DNA of 64,000 bases, taken from Polyangiaceae bacterium. GTDB lineage: Bacteria; Myxococcota_A; Polyangia; Polyangiales; Polyangiaceae. Within the stretch, counting starts at the first letter, position 1; each line of letters starts with the position of its first letter. The translations under genes and the position numbers were made by a program. Location: NCBI GenBank assembly GCA_025937835.1, contig JAICQO010000017.1:26114-90113 (forward strand), given 5' to 3'. This document shows positions 53,784-62,139 of the stretch, piece by piece. The notes under the pieces are model-generated. The model was given only the letters and a program-made list of their open reading frames with translations, ran no database searches and was not told the origin of the DNA.

Positions 53784-54362
53784 TCAGCCGCAATGACCGG
53801 CGGTCTTGTCGCAGGTGCAATCCAGGCAGCCGTGGTCCGCGCAGGTTCCGCAGGACCGGCTCACGCGCCCGCGCAGCGCCGCGCGCGCCCGAAACAAGCG
53901 CACCGCGGCGTTGTTCCCGGTGATGCCGGCCTCTGCGGCGTAGTCTTTGACGGTCAGTCCGTCGACCTCGACGCGGCGGAGCGCCTCCGCATACTCGGGC
54001 TTGAGCGTGGCGGCGAGCTCCCCGACGCAGCGACACACGGCGCCGCGTAGCTCGGCTTCGGGCTCGACGTGTTGCTCGAGCTCCGCGGCGAAGGCCTCGA
54101 GCAGCTTGTCGCGGGACGCGCGTCGGCGGTGCTGGTCGATCACGGCGTTGCGGAGGATCCGGTAAAACCAGGCGGTCGCGGACTCCTCGCTCTCGAGCGT
54201 GTCTAGCTTGTTCAGGCCACGCACGAAGGCCTCCTGCAACACGTCGTCGGCCAGGGCGCGATCGCCGAGTCGTTTCTGGAGGAACCCGAGGAAGTCCCGG
54301 TGATTTTTGACCAGAGACTGAACGACGTCCGGAGTCAGGGGGGCCTCGTCGGTCGCGTCCAT
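53784..54362 (-). CDS. CorE-like ECF sigma factor with C-terminal Cys-rich metal-sensing tail
   Basis: 192 residues. Region 2 (RALADDVLQEAFVRGLNKLDTL, WFYRILRNAVIDQHRRR) and region 4 (LKPEYAEALRRVEVDGLTVKDY) are clear. The tail has Cys171, 174, 179, 182, 184 and 191 and His177 in CGTCADHGCLDCTC. This matches the Cys-rich domain of Myxococcus CorE-type (ECF44) factors, which sense copper directly and drive copA-type genes without an anti-sigma. It lies 32 bp after copA and 5 bp before the FUSC gene. Metal specificity here is inferred from context. Confidence 0.85.
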   Translation of the reverse strand: MDATDEAPLTPDVVQSLVKNHRDFLGFLQKRLGDRALADDVLQEAFVRGLNKLDTLESEESATAWFYRILRNAVIDQHRRRASRDKLLEAFAAELEQHVEPEAELRGAVCRCVGELAATLKPEYAEALRRVEVDGLTVKDYAAEAGITGNNAAVRLFRARAALRGRVSRSCGTCADHGCLDCTCDKTAGHCG

Positions 54363-54394
54363 CGCCCTTAGCTAGCAAGCGCTAACGGGGATCG

Positions 54395-56704
54395 CTAGGC
54401 CTCGACGCTCGCCGCGTCGAAGCGCTTCAGGCGCAGCGAGTTCAACAACACCGACACGCTCGACAAGGACATCGCAGCGCTCGCGAGAACGGGCGAAAGC
54501 AGCCAGCCGGTAACGGGGTAAAGCACCCCCGCGGCGACCGGGATGCCGAGCGTGTTGTAGAGGAACGCCCAGAACAGGTTTTGCCGAATGGTGCCGAGCG
54601 TGCGGCGCGCTAAACGGAGCGCCGTCGGTAGGCCCGAGACACCCCCGCGGAGCAGCGCGATGTCGGCGGCCGCGACGGCGATGTCGGTGCCGCTGCCGAT
54701 GGCGACGCCGACGTGAGCTCCGGCCAGCGCTGGCGCGTCGTTGATGCCATCGCCGACCATGGCGACCACGGCGCCGCGAGCCCGCTCGCCCTCCACGATC
54801 TGCGCTTTTCGTCCCGGGCTCACTTCGGCGTAGACGCGCTCGATGCCGAGCTCGTTCGCCACCGAGCGCGCGGTGCGCTCGCGATCGCCGGTGAGCATCG
54901 CGACCTCGATGCCGGAGCGCTTCAACGCACCGACGACGCGCTTGGCTTCGCCCGTCGCGCGGTCGAACACCGCGATCCAGCCCGCGAACGCGCCGTCGAT
55001 CGCCACGAACGACGGCGTTCGTCCGCGAGCGGCGAGCGCCTCGGCGGCGTTTTCCAGCTCGCTCGTGTCGATGCCGGCTCGGGACAGCCACTCGCGCGTT
55101 CCCACGCGAACCAGCCGCCCTCGCACCCTGGCTTCCACGCCGGACCCCGCGTCGGCCGTGAAGTCGCTCACCGGCAGGGCGGCCACGCCACGAGCCGTCG
55201 CGCCTTCGACGATCGACCGCGCGACGGGATGCTCGCTCTCGCGCTCGGCCGCCGCCACGAGCTCCAGCAGCTCGAGGTCGCCGAGCCCCGGAGCGCTGCT
55301 CACGAAGTCCGTCAACACCGGCTTGCCGGAGGTGAGCGTGCCCGTCTTATCCAGCAGCACCGTATCGATCCGGCTCGCCGCTTCCAGAGACGCTCCGCCC
55401 TTGATCAGGATACCGAGCTCTGCGCCCCGCGCCGTCCCGGCCGCCACGGCCGCCGGAGTGGCGAGACCCAGCGCGCACGGGCAGGCGATCACCAACACCG
55501 CCACGAAGCGCTCGATGGGGGTGGCTAGCCCGCTGGAGGTCGGCTCGGCCGCGAACCACACGAGCAGCGTGAGCAGACCGACGGCCAGCACGATCGGAAC
55601 GAAGTAGGAGCTGACGACGTCGGCGAGGCGCGCGATCGGCGCCCGCGAGCCCTGCGCCTGTTCAACCGCCTCGACGATCCGGGACAGCGCCGTGTCCGCG
55701 CCGGTACGCGTGACGCGCAGGCGCATCGCGCCGCCCTGGTTCAAGGTACCGCCGAACACCCGGTCTCCGGCTCGCTTGTCGACGGGCAGGCTCTCGCCCG
55801 TCAGCATCGACTCGTCGACGGCGGTTTTTCCCAAGACGACGTCGCCGTCGGTCGGGATGCGCTCGCCCGGGCGCACGAGCAGCACGTCGCCGGGCTGAAC
55901 TGCATCGACCGGAACCTGCTGCGAAGCGCCGTCGGCGTTCACTCGCTCGGCCGTCCGGGGCACCAAGGAGACCAGGCCACGAACGGCGTCGGACAGGCGC
56001 TTCCGGGCGCGCGACTCGAGCAGCTTGCCGAACAGCACGAAGCTGACGATCGCCGCCGCGGTCTCGAAATACAGGTGCGGCAGCATGCCGTGCTCGGAGT
56101 GGGGGAACACACTCGGCACCAGCACGCCGACTGCCGAGTAGGTCCAGGCCGCCAGCATTCCGATGCTGACGAGCGTGTTCATGTCTGCGGTCCGATGGCG
56201 CAAGGCGGAAAGCGCGAGACGCAGAAAGCGCCTGCCTGGTCCGAACACCACGGGCGTTGCCAGCACGAGCTGGAGCGCGCGCCCAACGGGTCCGTCCGTG
56301 CCGGGCACAGCGCCGTGCGACATCGCGAGCACTAGTAGCGGTGCGGTCAAGCCCAACGCGAGCCCGAGGTCGCGCCGCAGCTCCCGCTGTTCCTGGTCCT
56401 CTGCCGCCCGGTGCGCTTCGGCTCGCGCTTCGCTCGCCCTGCCGAGCTCCGTCGCAAAGACCCGGTAGCCAGCCCGCTCCACGGCAAGAGCCAGCTGCTT
56501 GCGATCGGCCCGCGCGGGGTCGTAGCGCACGCTCGCGCGCTGGGTGACGATGTTGACGTGCGCGCTCGCCACGCCGGCAACGCTGGAGAGAGCGCGCTCG
56601 ACCCTCCCGACACAGCTAGCGCAGGTCATCCCCTGTACGGCAAGCTCACAGGACACGGTTTCGAGCGGCGGTGAATCCCCGAAACCAACGGCATGGGTGG
56701 TCAT
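54395..56704 (-). CDS. copA: Copper-exporting P1B-type ATPase
   Basis: 769 residues. It has an N-terminal metal-binding domain with MTCASC (Cys28/Cys31), eight expected membrane helices, and the membrane metal site [11 protein letters not shown]. The phosphorylation site is [10 protein letters not shown], the ATP-binding motif is SEHPVARS, and the hinge is [10 protein letters not shown]. The last helix segment [21 protein letters not shown] is typical of copper(I) pumps. It exports cytosolic copper(I) to the periplasm. It is first gene of the copA-sigma-FUSC operon and divergent from the copZ-like gene, with a TACAGGTGTA element in the shared promoter region. Confidence 0.95.
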   Translation of the reverse strand: MTTHAVGFGDSPPLETVSCELAVQGMTCASCVGRVERALSSVAGVASAHVNIVTQRASVRYDPARADRKQLALAVERAGYRVFATELGRASEARAEAHRAAEDQEQRELRRDLGLALGLTAPLLVLAMSHGAVPGTDGPVGRALQLVLATPVVFGPGRRFLRLALSALRHRTADMNTLVSIGMLAAWTYSAVGVLVPSVFPHSEHGMLPHLYFETAAAIVSFVLFGKLLESRARKRLSDAVRGLVSLVPRTAERVNADGASQQVPVDAVQPGDVLLVRPGERIPTDGDVVLGKTAVDESMLTGESLPVDKRAGDRVFGGTLNQGGAMRLRVTRTGADTALSRIVEAVEQAQGSRAPIARLADVVSSYFVPIVLAVGLLTLLVWFAAEPTSSGLATPIERFVAVLVIACPCALGLATPAAVAAGTARGAELGILIKGGASLEAASRIDTVLLDKTGTLTSGKPVLTDFVSSAPGLGDLELLELVAAAERESEHPVARSIVEGATARGVAALPVSDFTADAGSGVEARVRGRLVRVGTREWLSRAGIDTSELENAAEALAARGRTPSFVAIDGAFAGWIAVFDRATGEAKRVVGALKRSGIEVAMLTGDRERTARSVANELGIERVYAEVSPGRKAQIVEGERARGAVVAMVGDGINDAPALAGAHVGVAIGSGTDIAVAAADIALLRGGVSGLPTALRLARRTLGTIRQNLFWAFLYNTLGIPVAAGVLYPVTGWLLSPVLASAAMSLSSVSVLLNSLRLKRFDAASVEA

Positions 56705-56737
56705 GATTCACGGCTGACGCGCCGAGCCTCTCGCCAT

Positions 56738-56747
56738 TACAGGTGTA
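56738..56747. promoter_or_regulatory. Cop-box-like element between copA and copZ
   Basis: TACAGGTGTA matches the palindromic TACAnnTGTA core of the cop box bound by CopY-type copper repressors in Firmicutes. It extends by one more symmetric base on each side (TTACA/TGTAA). It lies 34 bp upstream of copA and 64 bp upstream of the copZ-like gene. A single copy of 10 bp can occur by chance, and no CopY gene is present. Confidence 0.4.
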
Positions 56748-56810
56748 AGAACCCGGAAGCCGCGGCGTCTGCCCTGTGCGAGCCGGAAGCTCGCGAAAGG
56801 AATCGAGACC

Positions 56811-57038
56811 GTGAAAACCGAGGAAATTTCGCTCGAGGTGATGGGAATGAGCTGCTCGTCGTGCGTCGGCCACGTGAATGCCGCGCTGTCCGCGCTGGAT
56901 GGTGTGTCCAAGGTCGAGGTGCGCCTGCGCGAAGGTAAAGTCCTCGTCGAGTACACTCCCGAGCTGGTGGACGAGGGCGCAATGATCGAGGCGCTGCGGG
57001 AGGCTGGCTACGAGTCGCCTCCCGATGCAGCCGCGTAG
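56811..57038 (+). CDS. copZ: Copper chaperone-like heavy-metal-associated (HMA) protein
   Basis: 75 residues from GTG 56811 with AAAGGAA about 8 bp upstream. It is a single ferredoxin-like HMA domain with the metal motif MGMSCSSC (Cys15/Cys18) and the later GYE of the fold. It should bind copper(I) in the cytoplasm and pass it to the ATPase encoded divergently. Gene order and size support copZ. Confidence 0.88.
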   Translation: MKTEEISLEVMGMSCSSCVGHVNAALSALDGVSKVEVRLREGKVLVEYTPELVDEGAMIEALREAGYESPPDAAA

Positions 57039-57118
57039 TGTCCTTGCGCGAACACGGCTTCGCCGCTCTCGGCGGCACGCGAGCAGACGTCTGCGCAAAG
57101 TCATGATAGCCTCGCGCG

Positions 57119-58480
57119 GTGTCGATCCGGGTGCGCGCGCTAATGGCGATCGCCGTGGCTCTTTCTTGCGGCGAGACCAAGTCCGACGCGGCAGTGACGT
57201 TTCAGGCGGGGGCCGCCGGTGAACACGAGGGCACCGGCGGCTCAGCGGCGGTTTCATCGGGGGGCCGGCGCTCCAATCAGAGCCCGAGTGGCGGCGCGCC
57301 CGTGGCGGGTCTCGGCGGCACGGCGCCGACTTTCGGCGGCGCTTTCTCGCCTTTGGGCGGCACGCGCTCGACCTCCGGCGGAGCGACCACGAGCGGGGGG
57401 GAGACGCAGGTCAGCAGCGGCGGCGACCGGGCCAGCGGGGGTGGGGTCGAGTCGAATGCCGGCGCGTCCGGCGCTTCTGGCTCAGCCGGGCAATCACCGG
57501 CCTGCGCGGAAGGCGATTGCCCACTGTCGTTGCCCGGCGCGCTCGCGGGCGCGGCGCAGTCTTCCTGCGCGCTGGTCGGCGACGGCAGCGTGAAGTGCTG
57601 GGGGCGCAACTATTACGGACAGCTCGGCGCAGCCGTCCCCGACGACCCGCCGCAGACCGCGATCCAGGTCGAGGCACTGAGCGGCGTGCGCAGCCTGGCA
57701 GCCGGCGATTTTCACACCTGCGCGTTGCTGGAAGCCGGCACCGTCCACTGTTGGGGCATCTACTCGGCGCTCGGGCGAGAGGGGCTCGAGTTCCCCGGCA
57801 CCCCCGAGGCGCTACCGGTGCCGAACCTCGATGGCGTGGTGATGATCTCGGCGGGCGGCTATCGCTCGTGCGCGCTTCGCTCGGACGCGAGCGTCTGGTG
57901 CTGGACCGACGCCGCCCCGCAGCCGATCGCGGGCGTCGAGGGCGCGACTTACATCGCTTCGGGAGAGCGCCTCGACTGCGCCATCGTCGCCGGGGGCTCC
58001 GTCGTGTGTTGGAGTGAAGAACAGCCGGCGCCCGCAGCCGTCGACGACGTCACGGACGCGATCGTGCTTGCGATCGGCAAGGAGCAGGCCTGCGCGCTGC
58101 GCGTCGACAGGACCGTCACCTGCTGGGGCCGGCTCACGGCGCTCGTCACGGGCGCGAGCCAGGTCACCGGCGCCATCGGTATTGGCGTGGGCACTGAGCA
58201 CGCTTGCGCCCTGCTGCATGACGGCAGCGTCGTGTGCTGGGGAGAAAACGACCAGGGTCGGCTCGGCCGCGGCAACACGGATGCAGGCCTTCCGCTCGAA
58301 CCGGTCTCCGGCCTCGACGGCACGGTCCGCGCGCTCGACGTGGGCAACACCCATACCTGCGTGCTGCTCGACGACGACGAGCCAAGCGCGTGGTGCTGGG
58401 GCAATGGCCTGTCCGGCCAGCTCGGGAACGGCACGCTGGCGGACACATCGGTTCCGAGGCGCGTGCTCGATTTTCCTTGA
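57119..58480 (+). CDS. RCC1-repeat lipoprotein
   Basis: 453 residues from GTG 57119. The signal peptide ends in VALSC (lipobox-like). Residues 30-130 are a Gly/Ser/Ala-rich linker. The rest is about six to seven RCC1-type propeller repeats with the consensus C-A-L-x(3)-G-x-V-x-C-W-G (SSCALVGDGSVKCWGRN, HACALLHDGSVVCWGEN). Each repeat carries two cysteines, suggesting a disulfide per blade, which suits an exported protein. It is probably a surface binding protein; the partner is unknown. Confidence 0.85.
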   Translation: MSIRVRALMAIAVALSCGETKSDAAVTFQAGAAGEHEGTGGSAAVSSGGRRSNQSPSGGAPVAGLGGTAPTFGGAFSPLGGTRSTSGGATTSGGETQVSSGGDRASGGGVESNAGASGASGSAGQSPACAEGDCPLSLPGALAGAAQSSCALVGDGSVKCWGRNYYGQLGAAVPDDPPQTAIQVEALSGVRSLAAGDFHTCALLEAGTVHCWGIYSALGREGLEFPGTPEALPVPNLDGVVMISAGGYRSCALRSDASVWCWTDAAPQPIAGVEGATYIASGERLDCAIVAGGSVVCWSEEQPAPAAVDDVTDAIVLAIGKEQACALRVDRTVTCWGRLTALVTGASQVTGAIGIGVGTEHACALLHDGSVVCWGENDQGRLGRGNTDAGLPLEPVSGLDGTVRALDVGNTHTCVLLDDDEPSAWCWGNGLSGQLGNGTLADTSVPRRVLDFP

Positions 58481-58512
58481 AGCGGCGTGTTACTGATCAA
58501 CGCTTGAAGCTC

Positions 58513-59454
58513 GTGCGACGTCTGTTCGCAGCCCTGCTGCTCGTCATCGGCTGGTCTTCCCCGGTCCACGCCAGGGGCGCGTCCTCGACGGCGATCCTGA
58601 TCGAGGGACGCTACGAAATCACCGGCACCCAGCCCGACGGCGATTCCGTCCATTTCTGTCCCACTCGCGTCGAAGACTGGAAGCTGCTCCGCGGCCGCGC
58701 CGTCAAGCCGAACAAGCGCGGCTGCCATCAGCTCCGGCTCGAAGGCATCGACGCGCTCGAGACCCACTATGCGCCCAAGCCGAGGCCGGGCGCGCTCGGC
58801 GTGATGCGTCAGCCGCTCGACCTCGCGCGTGCCGCCTCGGCACAGTTGCTGAAGCGGCTCGGTTTCGCACACGTGGAGCGGCGCGGTGAGACCGTGCGGG
58901 AAGCCAGGCCGCCGCGGGTGAGCGGCTACATCTTGGCCGAGACCACCGACCGCTACGGGCGCCCGCTCGCGTTCGTGTTCCAGGGCGAACACCCGGGCAA
59001 CACCGGCGATCGGCTGCCGCTCGACCAGGCGTACACCGCCAGCGTGAATCACCAATTGCTGGCGGGAGGCCTCGTCTACCCGGCGTTTTACTCTTCGCTC
59101 CCGGACGGCGTGCGGCGCGCGATGGTGCGCGACGTGGAACGAGCGCGGGCGGGCCGGCGCGGGATCTGGTCCAAGGATCGAAGCTCGGTCGGCTTCGACG
59201 TGCCGGAGCGAGCGGACGAGCTCCGCGAGCGCGCTTACATCGCGCCCAAGTTGTTCCGCAGGCTCGCGGACTACGTCGCAGCGCGAGGCACCGCGCTCGA
59301 CGGCTTCGCGAGCTTCCTCGCCGAGCGCCGCGGCGATCGAGTGTTCGTCGTGAGCGAAGGGCGCGAGCGGCCTTTCGCCGCGCTGGTCGCCACCGAAGGG
59401 CAGGTGGTTCGGTTGCTGAAGCCGCTCGAAGATCTGGTGTTTCTCGACGACTGA
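58513..59454 (+). CDS. Secreted SNase-like (thermonuclease family) protein with C-terminal extension
   Basis: 313 residues from GTG 58513; TTG 58504 is also in frame. It has a signal peptide (LFAALLLVIGWSSPVHA). The nuclease-like part (about 25-210) shows the metal and active-site region GDSVHF then HQLRLEGIDALETHY, followed by DRYGRPLAFVF and HQLLAGGLVYPAFY, as in OB-fold nucleases. The last 100 residues are an extension of unknown role. It is probably an extracellular or periplasmic nuclease; catalytic residues have not all been confirmed by eye. Confidence 0.72.
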   Translation: MRRLFAALLLVIGWSSPVHARGASSTAILIEGRYEITGTQPDGDSVHFCPTRVEDWKLLRGRAVKPNKRGCHQLRLEGIDALETHYAPKPRPGALGVMRQPLDLARAASAQLLKRLGFAHVERRGETVREARPPRVSGYILAETTDRYGRPLAFVFQGEHPGNTGDRLPLDQAYTASVNHQLLAGGLVYPAFYSSLPDGVRRAMVRDVERARAGRRGIWSKDRSSVGFDVPERADELRERAYIAPKLFRRLADYVAARGTALDGFASFLAERRGDRVFVVSEGRERPFAALVATEGQVVRLLKPLEDLVFLDD

Positions 59455-60309
59455 GCTAGCTCCGAGCGCGCCCGCCGGCAGCGCGAGGCAGCGCTGCAGC
59501 AGGGGCTCCGCCTGAACCTGGGGAAACGTGGCTTCCGCCGCGCCGAGCTCAAGCTCGGCCGCAGGAGCGCCCCCCGCAGCCAAGCCTGCTCGGCGAGCTC
59601 GTTTCGAGGGAACGACCCAGCCAAGGGGCTCCGACTGCTTCGACTCAGCCAGCGCAGACGGTCAACGTTTTTGCGCGAAAGCCCTCAAGCCCCAGCGTCC
59701 GAGTCGCACCTAGTCCCACCTCCGGAGCTACGGTAGCAACCAAAGTCCGGCATTGTATGAGGGTCTGCGAAGGCGGCACGCGTTGCAGCAACGGCGCCCG
59801 TTTCCGTTGTCTCCACCCGACTCGTGGGCGTCTTAGACAGCGTCAGCGGCATATTTTCATGCGTATGGATTCGACAAAGAAATCAGTCCGTCATTGCTGA
59901 CAAATTGCACACACAGCAATCCATGAACGCGGCTGTGAATGAGTCACGAACTCCGGATCTCAACTCTTGTTAGAAGCGCGAGAGTTGGCAGTTTTGCGCG
60001 GGTTTTCCGCAGTTCCGCTGCAATGTTCCTTCCAATAATAGTTTGTAATTTATGCTCCCATCCGCACACGATCTGGCTCTGCTCTGCTATGGTGTGGCAC
60101 CGCACCAGTTCGCACTGGTGCGCGCGGTCAGCCAACCGCTCTCACGGGACAGCCATATTTGCCGCGGGAACCCAAAATTCCAACCGGCGGGGTGAGAAAG
60201 CGAACCCCACATGAAAATCCGGTGCGACTTGGCAATACGTGGCTCCCTGTGGGGGCATAGGTAGTGCGCATAGTGGGCGATCCTGGTCCCCCTGAAGAGG
60301 TCGTGACTC
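59455..60309. other. Long gene-free leader upstream of the DUF1592/DUF1552 operon
   Basis: 855 bp with no supported gene. The left third is GC-rich and without coding bias. From about 59,830 to 60,240 the sequence is clearly lower in GC than its surroundings, with AT-rich segments (for example TAATAGTTTGTAATTTATG near 60036) where the promoter is likely to be. A perfect hairpin is at 60101-60122. A GAAGAGG ribosome site precedes the ATG at 60310. Confidence 0.6.
60101..60122. promoter_or_regulatory. Perfect hairpin/operator in the leader
   Basis: CGCACCAG-TTCGCA-CTGGTGCG: 8-bp perfect inverted repeat with a 6-nt loop, about 190 bp upstream of the lipoprotein start. It could be an operator for the operon or an RNA structure in a long leader. 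Confidence 0.4.
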
Positions 60310-62127
60310 ATGAATGACAAGCGGTTGCTGGTAGCTCTTGGAGCCCTGACCGCGGCACTCGCCGCGTGCAGCTCGGAAATCGACACACCGGACGGCCCGA
60401 TGGCGCAGCCGACTCCGCCGCCCGGAGGCACCATGAATCCCCCGCCCGGTGGCACGGCGAACCCGCCCCCCGGTGGCACGGCGAACCCGCCCCCCGGTGG
60501 CACCGCGAACCCGCCTCCCGGTGGCACCGCGAACCCGCCCCCCGGTGGCACGACGCCTCCTCCGACGACGACCCCGCCGCCGAACACGGGCACCTGTACG
60601 CCGGGCATCCCCGCCACCACCCAGATCCCGCGGCTGAAGAACCGCCAGTACGACGCGGTGATTCGCGACCTGCTCGGTGTCACCGCCATGAGCGACGGCA
60701 AGGCGCCGTCGTCCGGCCTCTACAGCGACTACGAAGGCCCGATGAACACGGACGCCTGGCGCCTCTATCAAGACGTCGGCGGGAAGATCGCGGCCCAGGT
60801 CATGAAGGACCCGGCTGCCAAGGCCAAGTTCATCAGCTGTGACCCGGCGATGGCGGGCTGCATGAAGCAGACGATCACGGACTTCGGCCGCAAGGCCTTC
60901 CGCCGCCCGCTGACGGAGGCGGAGGTTCAGCGTTTCGAGAAGCTCGGCACCGAGCTGGCCAAGGCCACCCCGGCCCCGACCGCCGAGCAGATCGCTCAGA
61001 CCACCCTCGAGGCCTTCCTGGTCTCTCCGTCGTTCCTGCAGATCACGGAGCTGACCGCGGAGGTCGAAGGGAGCGCCATCAAGCTCTCCCCTTTCGAGGT
61101 AGCCGCCCGCCTGTCGTTCCTGCTCTGGGGGTCCGTTCCGGACGATGAGCTGAACGCGGCGGCCAACGGCGGCATGCTCACGACCCGGGAGCAGATCCTG
61201 GCGCAGGCCCAGCGCATGATCGCTATCCGCGAAAAGACTGGCCCGGCGGTGGCCGCGTTCCACCGCAGCTACGTCGCGATGGACGACGTGGCCGGCCACT
61301 GGTGGAAGCCGCAGCACGACACCGCCAAGTTCCCACTGTACAGCCCGGCCGTGCAGGAGGCGATGCCGAAGGAGATGGACCTGTTCTTCGAAGAGGTCGC
61401 CTTCAACAACGGCACGTTCAAGGACATCTTCACGAGCAACGTCGGCTTCGTGAACAAGGACACCGCGCCGATCTACGGCCTCGACCCGGCCGGCTACACG
61501 AATGAGATGACCAAGGTGACGCTCGACCCCGAGCAGCGCCCTGGCTTCCTGACGCGCATCGGCTTCTTGAGCTCGTTCTCTCGTTTCGACGGCACGAGCC
61601 CGATCCTCCGCGGCGCCTTCATCACGATCAACATGATCGGCCTGAACCCCGGCCCCCCGTCGCCGGAAGCTCTGCAGACGCCGCCCCCCACGGGCACGTT
61701 CACGACCCAGCGCGCGTTCTTCGAGGCGCTGACGAGCCAAGCGTCGTGCAAGGGTTGCCATGAGCCGTTCGTCAACCCTCCGGGCTTCGCGCTCGAGAAC
61801 TACGACGCGATCGGCAAGTGGCAGACGGTGGACCCCCTCGGTGGTGCCATCAACGCGACCGCGGTGGTCAGTTTCTCGGCCACCAACAAGCAAACCGTCA
61901 CCAGCCCGAAGCAGATGATGGACGAAATCGGCAAGGGTGAGATGGCTCGCCGGATCTACGCCGAGAAGTGGGTTGCGTTCGCATACGGCCGCGCGCCGAA
62001 CGACAACGATGCGTGCGTGGTCAACGACCTGAACACGAGGCTCGGCGGCGAGAACTACACCGTCCTGCAGTTGCTGGGGGACCTTACCCAGGCAGAATCC
62101 TTCCGTTTGCGCGTCAAGGGAAGCTGA
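60310..62127 (+). CDS. DUF1592/DUF1588/DUF1585 cytochrome-like lipoprotein
   Basis: 605 residues. The signal peptide ends in LAAC (lipobox), followed by a PPPGGTAN repeat linker (about 37-95). Domains follow in the usual order: a DUF1587-like start (LKNRQYDAVIRDLLG), DUF1595 (FGRKAFRRPLTEAEVQRF), DUF1592 (SPFEVAARLSFLLWGSVPD), DUF1588 (RIGFLSSFSRFDGTSPILRG) with a c-type heme site CKGCH (Cys480/Cys483/His484), and DUF1585 at the C terminus. Such proteins are expanded in Planctomycetes and Myxococcota and are nearly always followed by a DUF1552 gene, as here 12 bp downstream. Function unknown; probably periplasmic or surface redox-related. Confidence 0.9.
   Translation: MNDKRLLVALGALTAALAACSSEIDTPDGPMAQPTPPPGGTMNPPPGGTANPPPGGTANPPPGGTANPPPGGTANPPPGGTTPPPTTTPPPNTGTCTPGIPATTQIPRLKNRQYDAVIRDLLGVTAMSDGKAPSSGLYSDYEGPMNTDAWRLYQDVGGKIAAQVMKDPAAKAKFISCDPAMAGCMKQTITDFGRKAFRRPLTEAEVQRFEKLGTELAKATPAPTAEQIAQTTLEAFLVSPSFLQITELTAEVEGSAIKLSPFEVAARLSFLLWGSVPDDELNAAANGGMLTTREQILAQAQRMIAIREKTGPAVAAFHRSYVAMDDVAGHWWKPQHDTAKFPLYSPAVQEAMPKEMDLFFEEVAFNNGTFKDIFTSNVGFVNKDTAPIYGLDPAGYTNEMTKVTLDPEQRPGFLTRIGFLSSFSRFDGTSPILRGAFITINMIGLNPGPPSPEALQTPPPTGTFTTQRAFFEALTSQASCKGCHEPFVNPPGFALENYDAIGKWQTVDPLGGAINATAVVSFSATNKQTVTSPKQMMDEIGKGEMARRIYAEKWVAFAYGRAPNDNDACVVNDLNTRLGGENYTVLQLLGDLTQAESFRLRVKGS
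60427..60546 (+). repeat. Five tandem 24-bp repeats (coding)
   Basis: Units at 60427, 60451, 60475, 60499 and 60523, each starting GGCAC and ending CCCGGT and encoding PPPGGTAN-type octapeptides in the linker of the DUF1592 lipoprotein. Units 2 and 3 are identical; the others differ at a few bases. The unit length keeps the reading frame, so copy number can change without breaking the gene. Confidence 0.9.
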
Positions 62128-62139
62128 GGAAATCGGAAC

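Noticed and set aside
60427..60546. Regular repeats that might suggest a CRISPR array
   Set aside because: The 24-bp units are directly adjacent with no spacers and encode an in-frame PPPGGTAN linker.
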